Numbered from the stretch's first letter, positions 1-8,735 are shown. The stretch: 64,000 bases of DNA from Bacteroides intestinalis (GCF_902364365.1 NZ_CABJDN010000001.1:496001-560000), one strand, 5' to 3'. Numbers and translations: made by a program. The notes: generated from the letters alone by a model not told the origin.

Positions 1-482
1 GTAGTGGTGACATTGACGCCGGTGCCGTAACTTTCATTATGGAAAAAGAGAATCTGAATGCTGCCGGTGTATCTGACTTGCTGAATAAGAAGAGCGGTGT
101 AATGGGTGTCTTTGGTGTATCCAGTGATATGCGCGAGTTGGAAGCTGCTGTTGCTGCTGGTAACAATAAAATGGCCGACCTGACTGAAAAGATGTATTTC
201 TACCGTATTAAGAAGTATATCGGTGCTTATGCTGCTGCTTTGGGTGGCGTGGACATCATTGTATTTACAGGTGGTGTAGGCGAAAATCAGGCTTCTTGCC
301 GTTCAGGAGCATGTGAAGGTTTGGAATATATGGGTGTGAAACTGGATCTGGAAAAGAATAAGATTCGTGGAGAAGAGGCAGTGATTTCTGCTGAAGACTC
401 TAAGGTGAAAGTTGTAGTTATCCCAACTGACGAAGAGTTGATGATTGCTTCGGATACTATGGCTATCTTAAATAAGAAATAA
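1..482 (+). CDS. ackA: Acetate kinase, C-terminal part (5' truncated by window)
   Basis: Cytoplasmic enzyme that interconverts acetyl phosphate plus ADP with acetate plus ATP. The reading frame is already open at base 3 and has no start in the window, so only about the last 160 residues are present. The visible part begins with SGDIDAGAVTFIM and contains the ASKHA-fold segment FTGGVGENQ that forms part of the nucleotide site, then ends with PTDEELMIASDT, typical of acetate kinase C-termini. The upstream partner (often pta in this group) lies outside the window. A strong terminator follows 39 bases after the stop. The identification rests on these conserved segments and is firm. Confidence 0.95.
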   Translation, partial: SGDIDAGAVTFIMEKENLNAAGVSDLLNKKSGVMGVFGVSSDMRELEAAVAAGNNKMADLTEKMYFYRIKKYIGAYAAALGGVDIIVFTGGVGENQASCRSGACEGLEYMGVKLDLEKNKIRGEEAVISAEDSKVKVVVIPTDEELMIASDTMAILNKK

Positions 483-520
483 TCCTTGAAAAGTTAATAA
501 TCTCGCAATCGCGATGTAAC

Positions 521-566
521 AATAAAGCCGGAAGCAATGCGGATTGCCTTCCGGCTTTATTTTTTT
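521..566 (+). terminator. Rho-independent terminator after ackA
   Basis: A 14-bp perfect stem (AATAAAGCCGGAAG paired with CTTCCGGCTTTATT) around a 13-base loop is followed by a run of T. It sits just after the ackA stop and before the phosphatase promoter. Confidence 0.9.
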
Positions 567-600
567 ACAGTATCTGCTCCAAGAACTGGCTTAAAATCCT

Positions 601-608
601 TATCTTTG
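601..608 (+). promoter_or_regulatory. Candidate -7 promoter element for the phosphatase
   Basis: TATCTTTG matches the Bacteroides -7 consensus TAnnTTTG and lies 56 bases before the alkaline phosphatase start. No convincing TTTG element is seen about 20 bases upstream, so only the -7 box is claimed. Confidence 0.55.
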
Positions 609-663
609 CTTGTCTCTTAAGAGAAAGCGACATTTATTCAAACTACTTTAAATATACCAATTT

Positions 664-2064
664 ATGAAAAGATTCATGTATTTATTGTTCTTTGTCCTGT
701 TGGCAGGTGTGACGTATGCCCAACAGGCAAAGTATGTATTTTATTTCATCGGTGATGGAATGGGAGTGAACCAAGTGAACGGTACGGAAATGTATCTGGC
801 TGAACAGGAAGGACGCATTGGTGTGACACCGTTGTTGTTTACTCAGTTCCCGGCTGTGGGTGTTGCCACAACTTTCTCTGCAACCAACTCTGTAACGGAC
901 TCTTCTGCTGCCGGAACAGCTTTGGCTACCGGAGTGAAGACGTATAACGGTGCTATCGGTATGGATGACCAGAAGAATGTGATTCAGACTGTTGCCGAGA
1001 GAGCAAAGAAAGCCGGAAAGAAAGTTGGTGTAACTACCAGTGTCAGTGTGGATCATGCTACTCCTGCTGCTTTCTATGCGCATCAGCCTAATCGTAATAT
1101 GTATTACGAGATTGCTCTTGACTTGCCGAAGGCTAACTTTGATTTCTATGCAGGTGGTGGTTTCCTGAAGCCAACTACTACGGCTGACAAGAAAGAAGCT
1201 CCAAGCATTTTCCCCATCATTGAGGAAGCCGGTTATACGATTGCAAAAGGTGTAGACGATTTTAAAGCTAAAGCTGCTCAGGCTGATAAGATGGTGCTGA
1301 TTCAGAAAGATGATGCCAACCCTTCTTGCCTGCCTTATTCTATTGACCGTAAAGATGGTGACTTGACTCTTGCTGAGATTACTGAAAGCGCTATTTCTTT
1401 TTTGACTAAAGGTAAGAATAAAGGTTTCTTCCTGATGGTAGAAGGTGGAAAGATAGACTGGTCTTGCCATTCAAATGACCCTGCTACTACTTTCGAAGAA
1501 GTGATAGATATGGACAATGCTATCAAGGTTGCGTATGAGTTTTATAAGAAGCATCCCAAAGAAACTTTGATTGTGGTAACGGCAGACCATGAAACTGGTG
1601 GTTTAGGATTGGGCACCGGCAAGTATGAATTGCATCTGAAAGCCTTGAAAAATCAAAAACAATCTCAGGATTTACTTTCTGTTGCTATCACTGATTTGCG
1701 TAAGGCAAAAGGACATGATGTGACTTGGGAAGATGCCAAAGCACTGTTGACAGAAAAGATGGGCTTTTGGAAAGAATTGCCTTTGACTTGGGAACAGGAA
1801 AAGATGTTGCGTGATGAGTTTGAACAGTCGTTTGTAAAGAACAAGGTCGTGTTCGAAGAAACTCTTTACTCAAAGACTGAACCGTTGGCTGCTTCTGCAA
1901 GAAAAGTAATGAGCCAGATTGCTATGGTAGGTTGGACAAGCGGCAGCCATACAGCAGGATATGTACCTGTATATGCGGTGGGTGCAGGCTCTAAGGAATT
2001 TGCTGGCAAATATGATAATACGGAAATCCCGAAGCGTATAGCAAAGGTTGCGGGATATAAATAA
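664..2064 (+). CDS. Alkaline phosphatase, secreted
   Basis: Periplasmic phosphomonoesterase of the PhoA superfamily, 466 residues. An N-terminal signal peptide (MKRFMYLLFFVLLAGVTYA, cleaved before QQ) is followed by the first metal-binding segment FIGDGMG. The nucleophile segment is VTDSSAAGTALATG (Ser in D-S-S-A). Further metal ligands appear as DWSCHSNDP, VTADHETGG and near the C-terminus SGSHTAGYVPVYA. Length is normal for the family. It is a single gene between a terminator and a long inverted repeat, with its own -7 promoter element. No PHO-type operator is recognisable. The natural substrate cannot be inferred. Confidence 0.93.
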   Translation: MKRFMYLLFFVLLAGVTYAQQAKYVFYFIGDGMGVNQVNGTEMYLAEQEGRIGVTPLLFTQFPAVGVATTFSATNSVTDSSAAGTALATGVKTYNGAIGMDDQKNVIQTVAERAKKAGKKVGVTTSVSVDHATPAAFYAHQPNRNMYYEIALDLPKANFDFYAGGGFLKPTTTADKKEAPSIFPIIEEAGYTIAKGVDDFKAKAAQADKMVLIQKDDANPSCLPYSIDRKDGDLTLAEITESAISFLTKGKNKGFFLMVEGGKIDWSCHSNDPATTFEEVIDMDNAIKVAYEFYKKHPKETLIVVTADHETGGLGLGTGKYELHLKALKNQKQSQDLLSVAITDLRKAKGHDVTWEDAKALLTEKMGFWKELPLTWEQEKMLRDEFEQSFVKNKVVFEETLYSKTEPLAASARKVMSQIAMVGWTSGSHTAGYVPVYAVGAGSKEFAGKYDNTEIPKRIAKVAGYK

Positions 2065-2085
2065 TCAGATATTGATTTGTTTCAG

Positions 2086-2140
2086 GCGCGGATTAAGCGG
2101 ATAATACGGACTACACAATCCGTATCCGCTTAATCCGCGC
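2086..2140. terminator. Long inverted repeat between convergent genes
   Basis: An 18-bp arm starting GCGCGGATTAAGCGGATA is mirrored by TATCCGCTTAATCCGCGC, with a further short pairing region inside. It lies between the + strand phosphatase and the minus-strand genes, so it probably ends transcription from both sides. A T tract is poor on either strand. Confidence 0.65.
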
Positions 2141-2188
2141 TTGTTGTATAATAACGTGCTGCTACTTCTACATTCATATTAGCTATTA

Positions 2189-2398
2189 TTACTTTAAGTC
2201 TTCCTTGACTATTTCGTCCATTTCTTTGAGACGTTTCTTCCGCTCTTTTGCAGACTTTACTTTCTGATCCTTGTACCCAAGATCTGTATGCTCAGAAACT
2301 TCTTCACTGAATTCTTCGAATTCATCCTTTGCCGGACGACCATGCGGGTCGATATTCTCTTCGGCAATTGCATTATTCCTATAAATCAAATCATCCAT
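2189..2398 (-). CDS. Small acidic/charged hypothetical protein
   Basis: A 69-residue protein of unknown function. It has no signal peptide or membrane segment and is very rich in charged residues: acidic in the first half (DEFEEFSEEVSEH) and lysine/arginine-rich in the second (KVKSAKERKKRLKEMDEIVKED), probably a helical tail. It follows the deacetylase/serine-hydrolase gene by 114 bases and could be co-transcribed or separately expressed. The reading frame is not the shadow of another gene, and the composition looks like a genuine small protein. No function can be assigned. Confidence 0.65.
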   Translation of the reverse strand: MDDLIYRNNAIAEENIDPHGRPAKDEFEEFSEEVSEHTDLGYKDQKVKSAKERKKRLKEMDEIVKEDLK

Positions 2399-2512
2399 AA
2401 CTGTATATTTTTAATGGTTTATGGATATATTACAAGATTACAGTAAAAAGGTTTCGTTTATTCCCTTTTTCTCGGGGACATTTACAGAAGATTAAATAGA
2501 CGAAGCATCTGT

Positions 2513-4306
2513 TTACAGTGCCGGGAGCAGGTATTTCCAGATTAAATCCAGTTCCGCCTGCATATCTCCGATATGCGCTGTTACGGCAATAACGGCATCT
2601 TTTTCTGGGATTACGAGATATTGTCCGTCTGCTCCATCGGCGCGGTAGGCATTCTTTGATTTCTTGGCTGCTTCGGGATCCATCCCTGCCGGGAAAGAAG
2701 CAACCTGTTTGGCAGATGCCTCTGCAATCCATTCCTCCGATAACACTTGCTGTCCATTCCATTTTCCTTTTTGCAGGAAGAGTTGCCCCATCTTGGCAAG
2801 GTCCTCAGTTTTGAGGTACAATCCCCAGCCACCGCAATTGATGCCCTCCGGACTTTCCTGCCATTTCACATTGACAATCCCCAGTGGACGGAACAGGCGA
2901 GGGTATAGGTAATCCACTAACTTGTCTCCGGTTACTTTCTGTACGATGGCCGAAAGCATATAGCTACCAGGACTGTTGTATGCAAAGAATGTTCCCGGTT
3001 TATGATCTACGGAATAGGCAAGAAATTGTTCCACCCAACCTTTATCTGCATTTTTTGCTGCTTGTTCATTACTCCTGAGATCACCGTCATGTCCGTAAGT
3101 CATAGTTAGTAAGTCGCGGATAGTCATGGCTTCCAGGTTCTCACTTATATTTGCAGGTAACTGATCCGGAAAGAAGGAAATTACTTTATCCGTTAGTTTT
3201 AGTTTACCTTCAGCTATTGCAAATCCTATGGCTGAGGCTGTGAAAGTCTTGCTGACAGAGTTTAGTACATGGGGTTCGTCTTCTTTTCCTTCGCTCATCC
3301 ATTTTTCTGCAAGTACATTGCCATGCTGTACAATCATGATGCTATGCAGGTCCTGGTCGGCATTCTTCACCGCTTCCAAGTATTTTCCCATTGCTTTCTC
3401 CAGTTTCTTGGAGGGAGTGCTGCGGGGAAGTCCTTTGGTGAGTTGATTGATAGAAATCAGCTTGATGCCTTTCTCCTCGATAACTTGTTTTACACGCGGA
3501 CTGGTAAGTAAGTCTGTGACACCTTGCCGATCGAGTGCTACCTGTTCGTAGCCGATATGAAAGACTGTTTTCATCTCCTCATTGTCCAGTGCCGGATGAT
3601 CGAGGAACAGATATCGTTTGCCTGCTTCCAGCTTATTCAGGGAACGTATGAAGCTTTCTTCCTTTTCGGCAGATGTCCGGCTCGGACCGTCATAGCCAAT
3701 GTAGGTGAATTGATAATCTTGTGGTGAATCCATACGATCAATGGAAGGAAGATTGTATTCTTTTGCCAGGCGTAGCACCAGTTCATTCACTTCTTTAGTG
3801 AATCCGGTGGACAGCATGTGCCCCGTCATATGGCTGAGTTGGGGAATGTTTCTCAGTGCCATCTCAATCTGTGCGCGAAACTCCTGTTCTACCTCTTTTA
3901 TATTCCATTTATTTTCCATAACCGATTGTCCCGGATAGGCGGGATTGGGTCCCATCATCGGATAGAAGTATCCGTTCTCATCCGTCAGGCTGGGGCAATG
4001 GGTTAAGGGACGCCATTTTACATTTTCCCATTCACTGGTAATCACTAAATGTAAACCGGCATCCAATCCCGGGTTCTCTTTTAGCAGACGGACTGCTTCC
4101 GGATACCAGGCGGCTACGGGCATTACTTCTACAGAACGGGCAATACCAGATTGGTAGGTCTCAATACAGGCTTCATTGACAGAATGGAATGCTCCGAGGT
4201 CATCAATGCGGATAGCAAGGGCAGGAGCGGACTGTCCCCCTGCCGAAAGAGTGCCTGCAATAAGCAAACATCCGGCAAAGAAATATTTGGGACTTAAAAG
4301 GTTCAT
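2513..4306 (-). CDS. YdjC/ChbG-type deacetylase fused to a serine beta-lactamase-like hydrolase
   Basis: Exported two-domain protein of 597 residues with a signal peptide ending near LSAGGQ. Residues about 25-290 resemble YdjC/ChbG carbohydrate deacetylases, with putative metal ligands in RIDDLG, GLHLVIT and MTGHML. Residues about 310-597 are a serine beta-lactamase/penicillin-binding-fold hydrolase: nucleophile motif SVSK (S-x-x-K) and YNS (Y-x-N). Near the C-terminus the protein runs directly from EAAKKSK into NAYRADGADGQY. Relatives usually carry a stretch like GYGYQFW before this point, so an in-frame loss of roughly 15 residues is likely and may impair the second domain. It lies 46 bases after lpxH, probably in the same operon. 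Substrates are unknown. Confidence 0.82.
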   Translation of the reverse strand: MNLLSPKYFFAGCLLIAGTLSAGGQSAPALAIRIDDLGAFHSVNEACIETYQSGIARSVEVMPVAAWYPEAVRLLKENPGLDAGLHLVITSEWENVKWRPLTHCPSLTDENGYFYPMMGPNPAYPGQSVMENKWNIKEVEQEFRAQIEMALRNIPQLSHMTGHMLSTGFTKEVNELVLRLAKEYNLPSIDRMDSPQDYQFTYIGYDGPSRTSAEKEESFIRSLNKLEAGKRYLFLDHPALDNEEMKTVFHIGYEQVALDRQGVTDLLTSPRVKQVIEEKGIKLISINQLTKGLPRSTPSKKLEKAMGKYLEAVKNADQDLHSIMIVQHGNVLAEKWMSEGKEDEPHVLNSVSKTFTASAIGFAIAEGKLKLTDKVISFFPDQLPANISENLEAMTIRDLLTMTYGHDGDLRSNEQAAKNADKGWVEQFLAYSVDHKPGTFFAYNSPGSYMLSAIVQKVTGDKLVDYLYPRLFRPLGIVNVKWQESPEGINCGGWGLYLKTEDLAKMGQLFLQKGKWNGQQVLSEEWIAEASAKQVASFPAGMDPEAAKKSKNAYRADGADGQYLVIPEKDAVIAVTAHIGDMQAELDLIWKYLLPAL

Positions 4307-4352
4307 ATCAGATCAAACGGTTGGTTGGCACTTTAAGGTTGCCGGGGGAGGA

Positions 4353-5117
4353 TTATAGTTTGGTTTCTCCTTCGATAAAGTTCTCAAGGAAAAGGTTCTC
4401 ACCATCGAAAACGGCATAAGAGAAATAATTAATCCAGTCTCCCAGTATGGTGATACGGGCAGTAGTGCTCAGCATCAAATCCAGTTCGATGTGACGGTGT
4501 CCGTAGATAAAGTAATTGATATTCGGATGGCTTTTCAGATACTCTTTGGTGTAGAGTATCAGGAATTCTTTGTCTTCACCCATATAGTCGGGCTCTTTAC
4601 CGTCAATGCGTTTCAAGCGGCTCTGCTTGGCCCAGTTCAGTCCCAATTCCATACTCCAACGGGGATGTATGGCAGAAAAAAGAACTTGTAGAAACTCGTT
4701 GTGAAACATGGAACGCAGGAACTTGAATTTCTTGTCAGGATCACCCAAACCATCACCGTGGGCAAGGTAGAACTCCTTGCCGTATATTTCCGTTGTAAGC
4801 GGTTCGCGATGCATGATGACACCGCACTCTTCAGTCAGATAGTCTCTGCACCAAATGTCATGGTTTCCTGTGAAGAAGTGTACTTCCACTCCTATATCCG
4901 TCAGTTCGGACAGTTTGCCCAGGAAACGGGTATAGCCTTTCGGCACAACGGTCTTGAATTCATACCAAAAGTCGAACATATCGCCCAGCAAATACACGGC
5001 AGATGCTTTGTACTTGATACTGTCGAGGAAGTTGACGAGGCGTCGTTCTTGTGTGCGCCCGTGTTCGATGGCACGTGAGCCGAGGTGTGCATCCGAAATA
5101 AAATATACGTTCTTCAT
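4353..5117 (-). CDS. lpxH: UDP-2,3-diacylglucosamine diphosphatase
   Basis: Peripheral inner-membrane calcineurin-like phosphoesterase of lipid A synthesis, hydrolysing UDP-2,3-diacylglucosamine to lipid X and UMP. The 254 residues show the full metallophosphoesterase set: D9-A-H11, GDMFD (about 45-49), GNHD, LAHGD and YGHRH near the C-terminus. Length fits the Bacteroidetes LpxH type. The gene lies between a DUF59 gene (45 bases upstream) and the deacetylase fusion, which suggests one minus-strand operon starting at the promoter near 5500. Confidence 0.9.
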   Translation of the reverse strand: MKNVYFISDAHLGSRAIEHGRTQERRLVNFLDSIKYKASAVYLLGDMFDFWYEFKTVVPKGYTRFLGKLSELTDIGVEVHFFTGNHDIWCRDYLTEECGVIMHREPLTTEIYGKEFYLAHGDGLGDPDKKFKFLRSMFHNEFLQVLFSAIHPRWSMELGLNWAKQSRLKRIDGKEPDYMGEDKEFLILYTKEYLKSHPNINYFIYGHRHIELDLMLSTTARITILGDWINYFSYAVFDGENLFLENFIEGETKL

Positions 5118-5162
5118 AACCGTGCTATTCTGCTTGTTACTAACTGCTTACTACTTGGGTAC

Positions 5163-5474
5163 TTATAAGAAACCCAATTCCAATTTGGCTTCTTCACTCA
5201 TCATATCCTTGTCCCATTCCGGTTCGAATACCAGATTGATGGTGGCAGCAGCGACACCGTCCACTGATTCCACTTTCTGGCGCACGTCTTCCATGATGAA
5301 GTCGGCTGCCGGGCAGTTGGGAGCTGTCAGGGTCATGTCAATGTTAACTTCTCCGCTGTCGGAGACATCTATTTTATAGATAAGTCCCAAATCGTACACG
5401 TTTACCGGAATTTCCGGGTCGAATACGGTTTTGAGCATCGCCACTATTTTTTCTTCTATTTCAAACTTGGTCAT
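5163..5474 (-). CDS. DUF59/MIP18-family Fe-S assembly protein (SufT-like)
   Basis: A 103-residue cytoplasmic protein of the DUF59 (MIP18/PaaD) family, implicated in Fe-S cluster assembly or delivery. The sequence shows the typical order FDPEIPVNVYDLGLIYKIDV, then MTLTAPNCPAADFIMEDV (with the conserved Cys), then a valine-rich strand ending near LVFEPEWDKDMMSEEAKLELG. It is a stand-alone single-domain form. It is first in an apparent operon with lpxH. The family is certain; the client proteins are not. Confidence 0.9.
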   Translation of the reverse strand: MTKFEIEEKIVAMLKTVFDPEIPVNVYDLGLIYKIDVSDSGEVNIDMTLTAPNCPAADFIMEDVRQKVESVDGVAAATINLVFEPEWDKDMMSEEAKLELGFL

Positions 5475-5495
5475 ATTCGTATTATTTTAGTTAGG

Positions 5496-5527
5496 CAAAG
5501 ATAGTTGAAACTGAAAACAGAAGCAAA
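5496..5527 (-). promoter_or_regulatory. Promoter for the DUF59-lpxH operon
   Basis: On the minus strand, TATCTTTG (complement of 5496-5503) is a perfect TAnnTTTG -7 box. TTTG (5524-5527) stands 20 bases upstream as the -33 element. The start codon of the DUF59 gene is 22 bases downstream. Confidence 0.75.
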
Positions 5528-5770
5528 TTTATTTGCATTATGCCGAGCACAGACTATCTTCTTAAAGCAAAGCTAAAGAAATAAATTGAAACTACAAAAG
5601 AACGGGTTTTGAAAAAGCCTGTTATAGATACTCGGCAAACAGATAATTAAAGCCTTTCCCATCAAACATTACTCCCTTTCATTTGCATCCTTTATTGCTC
5701 TGATGTAAAAGATACCATCTTTTGCAATGGCGCTAAGGGAGATGCGGGCGACTCCTTTTAACCCTTTATT
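5528..5770. other. Intergenic stretch without a recognised gene
   Basis: About 240 bases between the radC stop and the DUF59 promoter. No ORF, RNA gene or strong T-tailed hairpin was recognised on either strand. Confidence 0.5.
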
Positions 5771-6457
5771 TCAAATCATTCTTTCATCGTTAAAACTATA
5801 ATATACTCCGTCTGTTACAATAACATGGTCGATGAGGCGGATGTTCATGGTTTGGGCTCCTTTCTGGACAAGTTGCGTCAGGCACTGGTCGTCTGTACTA
5901 GGTCGTGGACTGCCCGAAGGATGGTTGTGTATCAGGGCTATTTGTGTGGCACGCTGCATTAAAGCTTCACGCAGGATGCTGCGTACATCAGCAGTAGTCT
6001 GGTCGATACCACCTCGGCTGATGCGGGATTTGTCGATGACGCGGGAGGCTTGGTTGAGGAGTAAAACCCAGAACTCTTCGTGTGCCAAGTCGCAGAGAAG
6101 CGGGTGGAAGATTTCGTAGATGTCTTTGGAAGAGCGGATGGTGGTGCGTTCCGGACGCTCTTGTAGTTTGCGACGTTTGCCCAGTTCCAGTGCTGCCATG
6201 ATGGTGATACTTTTGGCAGGACCGAAGCCTTTGAAGCGGGAGAAGTCCTGTACTTCCCATTTACCCAATTGACTCAGGTCGTTATTGCAGGTGGAAAGTA
6301 CCCGTTGCATAAGTGATACTGCGCTTTCTTCTGTGTTTCCCGAACCGATAAGGATGGCAAGCAATTCGGCATCGCTCAGGGCTTCTGCACCTTTCAGCAT
6401 CATCTTTTCCCGCGGGCGGTCTTCTTCCGCCCATTGGTTGATAGTTAGTTTTTCCAT
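5771..6457 (-). CDS. radC: RadC family JAB/MPN-domain protein
   Basis: A 228-residue RadC-type protein. An N-terminal helix-hairpin-helix-like region (FSRFKGFGPAKSITIMAALELG) precedes a C-terminal JAMM metalloprotease-like domain with the metal motif HNHPSGSPRPSTDD. This is the chromosomal housekeeping form, not the short plasmid or phage relative. The family was once linked to DNA repair, but its biochemical role remains unclear. It follows the glycosyltransferase gene by 19 bases on the same strand, so the two are likely co-transcribed. Confidence 0.92.
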   Translation of the reverse strand: MEKLTINQWAEEDRPREKMMLKGAEALSDAELLAILIGSGNTEESAVSLMQRVLSTCNNDLSQLGKWEVQDFSRFKGFGPAKSITIMAALELGKRRKLQERPERTTIRSSKDIYEIFHPLLCDLAHEEFWVLLLNQASRVIDKSRISRGGIDQTTADVRSILREALMQRATQIALIHNHPSGSPRPSTDDQCLTQLVQKGAQTMNIRLIDHVIVTDGVYYSFNDERMI

Positions 6458-6476
6458 GTTAATTGTGAATTGCTAA

Positions 6477-7466
6477 TCACTTATAAAAGTTCTTTTTGAA
6501 GGCTTCGAATTCATCTTTGCCGAGTATGCAGCGGTTCCACCAGGCTCTCCAGAATCCCGTGCCATATCCGATAAGTTGGATAAAGGAGGCGGCAATGGAA
6601 TAGATGCCGATGCGCAGGCTTCGGTTCTGAATGGAAGAATCCGCACATACCAGTAGCGCATATAAAGCGATGGGCGTCAGGCTGTAAAGGCAGAAAGGAC
6701 TACCAAGCAATAGTATAGCTACTCCCAATGTAAATGCAGCGGGTAAGAGATGAACAACTTTCAAAGACTCCGGATATTTCTTATACAGATTGATACGTGC
6801 AATCCCTGAATTATGTACTTGTTTGAAGAATTTCTTTAAGTCCGTGCGGCGTTTATGATACACCCATGCGTCAGGAAACAGCCGGCAGCGATAACCGCCT
6901 TTGAATATGCGGATACTGAAGTCTATATCTTCTCCGAAACGCATTTTAGAGAATCCCCCCAATGCAGCATATACATCTCGTTTGACACCCATATTGAAGC
7001 TGCGTGGATAGAATTTATCCATTTTCTTTTTTCCTCCCCGGATGCCTCCGGTAGTGAAGAAGGAAGTCATGGAGTAGTTGATAGCTTTCTGTATATCCGT
7101 AAAAGACTCATGTGCCCGGTCCGGTCCGCCGAAGGCATCGGCAGGGTTAATCTGCAATTCTTTCTCGATGGCGGTAAGATAGCCTTTGGGCAGGATACAG
7201 TCAGAATCTAAAATGATCAGATACTCTCCGGTACTCCGTTCGGCACCATAGTTGCGGGTTTGTCCGGGACCGGAATTGGGTTTGTTATAATAGTGCATGT
7301 CCAGTTGCTTCTGGTACCTGTCCGCTACTTCCTTGCAGGGGATGGAGGAACCGTCTTCCACAATCACGACTTCAAAGTCTTTGAAACTTTGTTCGGTCAG
7401 ACTTTGCAAGAGTTCGTCCACTTCATCGGGACGATTATATACAGGAATAATGACGGAATATCTCAT
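6477..7466 (-). CDS. Glycosyltransferase family 2, membrane-associated
   Basis: A 329-residue GT-A fold transferase. The N-terminus (YSVIIPVYNRPDEVDELLQSL) is classic GT2. The nucleotide-sugar/metal segment is LDSDC (D-x-D-like) near residue 93, and a second acidic segment is FGEDIDFSIR. The last third contains two to three hydrophobic segments (about residues 240-305), which should hold it at the inner membrane. Donor and acceptor sugars cannot be predicted. It sits between radC and the remnant of a DUF1016 gene, whose stop is 6 bases before this start. A C6 run (near 6954-6960) occurs in the coding sequence. Confidence 0.85.
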   Translation of the reverse strand: MRYSVIIPVYNRPDEVDELLQSLTEQSFKDFEVVIVEDGSSIPCKEVADRYQKQLDMHYYNKPNSGPGQTRNYGAERSTGEYLIILDSDCILPKGYLTAIEKELQINPADAFGGPDRAHESFTDIQKAINYSMTSFFTTGGIRGGKKKMDKFYPRSFNMGVKRDVYAALGGFSKMRFGEDIDFSIRIFKGGYRCRLFPDAWVYHKRRTDLKKFFKQVHNSGIARINLYKKYPESLKVVHLLPAAFTLGVAILLLGSPFCLYSLTPIALYALLVCADSSIQNRSLRIGIYSIAASFIQLIGYGTGFWRAWWNRCILGKDEFEAFKKNFYK

Positions 7467-7471
7467 AGGTA

Positions 7472-7946
7472 TTAATCTTTTAGTTCGTTTTCTATTTCTT
7501 CAATGCTGGGCAGGGTACTCTTGAAATCTTTTGGGTAAAGCTGACTTAATTCATATTCAGAAATACCGATGGGCAGGCTGGCTGTATCCAGCGTATATCG
7601 TGCCACTATGTTGTTCTTGCTTTTTTGATTTTATTTTAGCCCCAACTTGGGGCTGATTCTGTCCATAAAATAAATAGAACCTTTTTATGTAGCGTAGGTT
7701 TGTTTCAGAAAATCCTCCTAAGTTAGAGAATTCTTCTTTGAGGTCTAAGCTAATTTGGGACATTATGTTAGTTCCCCATTTTGCTTCCGCTTTCAACCGG
7801 ACTATATCACCTCCTATACTCCAGTATAGTTTCAATAACTCCGTATTTACTTTTACCGCTGCTTTAATCTGACTTTGGCGGATATGCTGTTTCAGTTCGC
7901 CTATCCACTCTTTATATTCGTTGTCTGTCTTTATCAGTTTACTCAT
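7472..7946 (-). pseudogene. DUF1016 (YhcG-type) nuclease gene remnant
   Basis: The 5' part encodes a normal DUF1016 N-terminal domain (MSKLIKTDNEYKEWI, then VNTELLKLYWSIGGDIV and FSETNLRYIKRFY) and then degenerates. In a different frame the DNA encodes the canonical C-terminal end, KNNIVARYTLDTASLPIGIS followed by EYELSQLYPKDFKSTLPSIEEIENEL, ending at a stop at 7472-7474. The catalytic PD-(D/E)XK middle is missing and the ends are out of frame, so an internal deletion of several hundred bases has inactivated it. Intact relatives are about 330-380 residues long. The frame as it stands would give a 129-residue product. Confidence 0.85.
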
Positions 7947-7972
7947 GGTGCAATTCTATTGCTTATTGCTTA

Positions 7973-7980
7973 CAAAGATA
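7973..7980 (-). promoter_or_regulatory. Candidate -7 element upstream of the DUF1016 remnant
   Basis: The complement reads TATCTTTG, matching TAnnTTTG, 27 bases before the old start codon. It may now drive the glycosyltransferase and radC genes downstream. Confidence 0.55.
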
Positions 7981-8033
7981 AATCATTCTTTTCCGATAAT
8001 CTTCCCAATCGTATATTCTTTTGCTCCCCTATA

Positions 8034-8081
8034 GAAAAAAACTGCCTGCCAGAAGTGTTTAATTCTTCTGACAGGCAGTTT
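8034..8081 (-). terminator. Terminator after efp
   Basis: A 17-bp stem with one mismatch (AAACTGCCTG arm mirrored by CAGGCAGTTT) and a 9-base loop. Read on the minus strand it is followed by a run of T. It sits just downstream of the efp stop. Confidence 0.88.
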
Positions 8082-8112
8082 GTATAATCGTACTATGTAG
8101 TCGGGAACCGGC

Positions 8113-8679
8113 TTATGCCTTCACGCGGCTTACATAAGAACCGTCACGAGTGTCGATTTCAATTGTTTCACCTTCATTGATGAACAGCGGAACACGCACA
8201 GTTGCACCAGACTCTACAGTGGCAGGTTTCAACGTGTTTGTAGCTGTATCACCCTTCACACCCGGTTCGGTATAAGTAATCTTCATCTGAACCTTTATAG
8301 GCATATCAGCATAAAGAACTGTTTCAGTAGAAGCATCAGATACTACTTCCAGCACAGCACCTTCCAACAGGAAGTCAACACCATTGATCAGGTCGTGGGC
8401 AATGGGGTGTTGGTCGAAAGTTTCCTGGTTCATGAAGATATAATCTTCACCTTCTTTATATAAGAACTGATAAGGACGACGCTCTACGCGTACGTCTTCC
8501 AGTTTTTCACCGATATTAAAACGACGTTCCAGCACATAACCATTCACTACGTCTTTCAGTTTAACACGCATGAAAGTGTTACCTTTTCCCGGCTTTACAT
8601 GCAGGAAGTCAATACAGAAATACAACTTGTTGTCCATACGGATGCAAGTTCCGATTTTAATGTCTTGGGCATTAATCAT
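8113..8679 (-). CDS. efp: Translation elongation factor P
   Basis: Cytoplasmic elongation factor that relieves ribosome stalling at polyproline stretches. The 188-residue product begins MINAQDIKIGTCI. The open frame continues upstream to 8766, but those residues run over the promoter, so the start at 8679 is preferred and gives the normal family length. The conserved loop HVKPGKGNTF carries the residue corresponding to the modified lysine (Lys32). The KOW-like and two OB domains follow, ending with GETIEIDTRDGSYVSRVK. It is transcribed away from rpmH, and the two promoters lie back to back. Confidence 0.95.
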   Translation of the reverse strand: MINAQDIKIGTCIRMDNKLYFCIDFLHVKPGKGNTFMRVKLKDVVNGYVLERRFNIGEKLEDVRVERRPYQFLYKEGEDYIFMNQETFDQHPIAHDLINGVDFLLEGAVLEVVSDASTETVLYADMPIKVQMKITYTEPGVKGDTATNTLKPATVESGATVRVPLFINEGETIEIDTRDGSYVSRVKA

Positions 8680-8735
8680 ACTAATATTTTTTATTTTAGA
8701 TGTTATATAATTGTCTTCAGTGAGCTTTGCGGGTG

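Noticed and set aside
682..1470. 262-codon antisense frame over the alkaline phosphatase gene
   Set aside because: Shadow of a strongly conserved gene on the opposite strand; serine/cysteine-rich translation without any recognisable motif.
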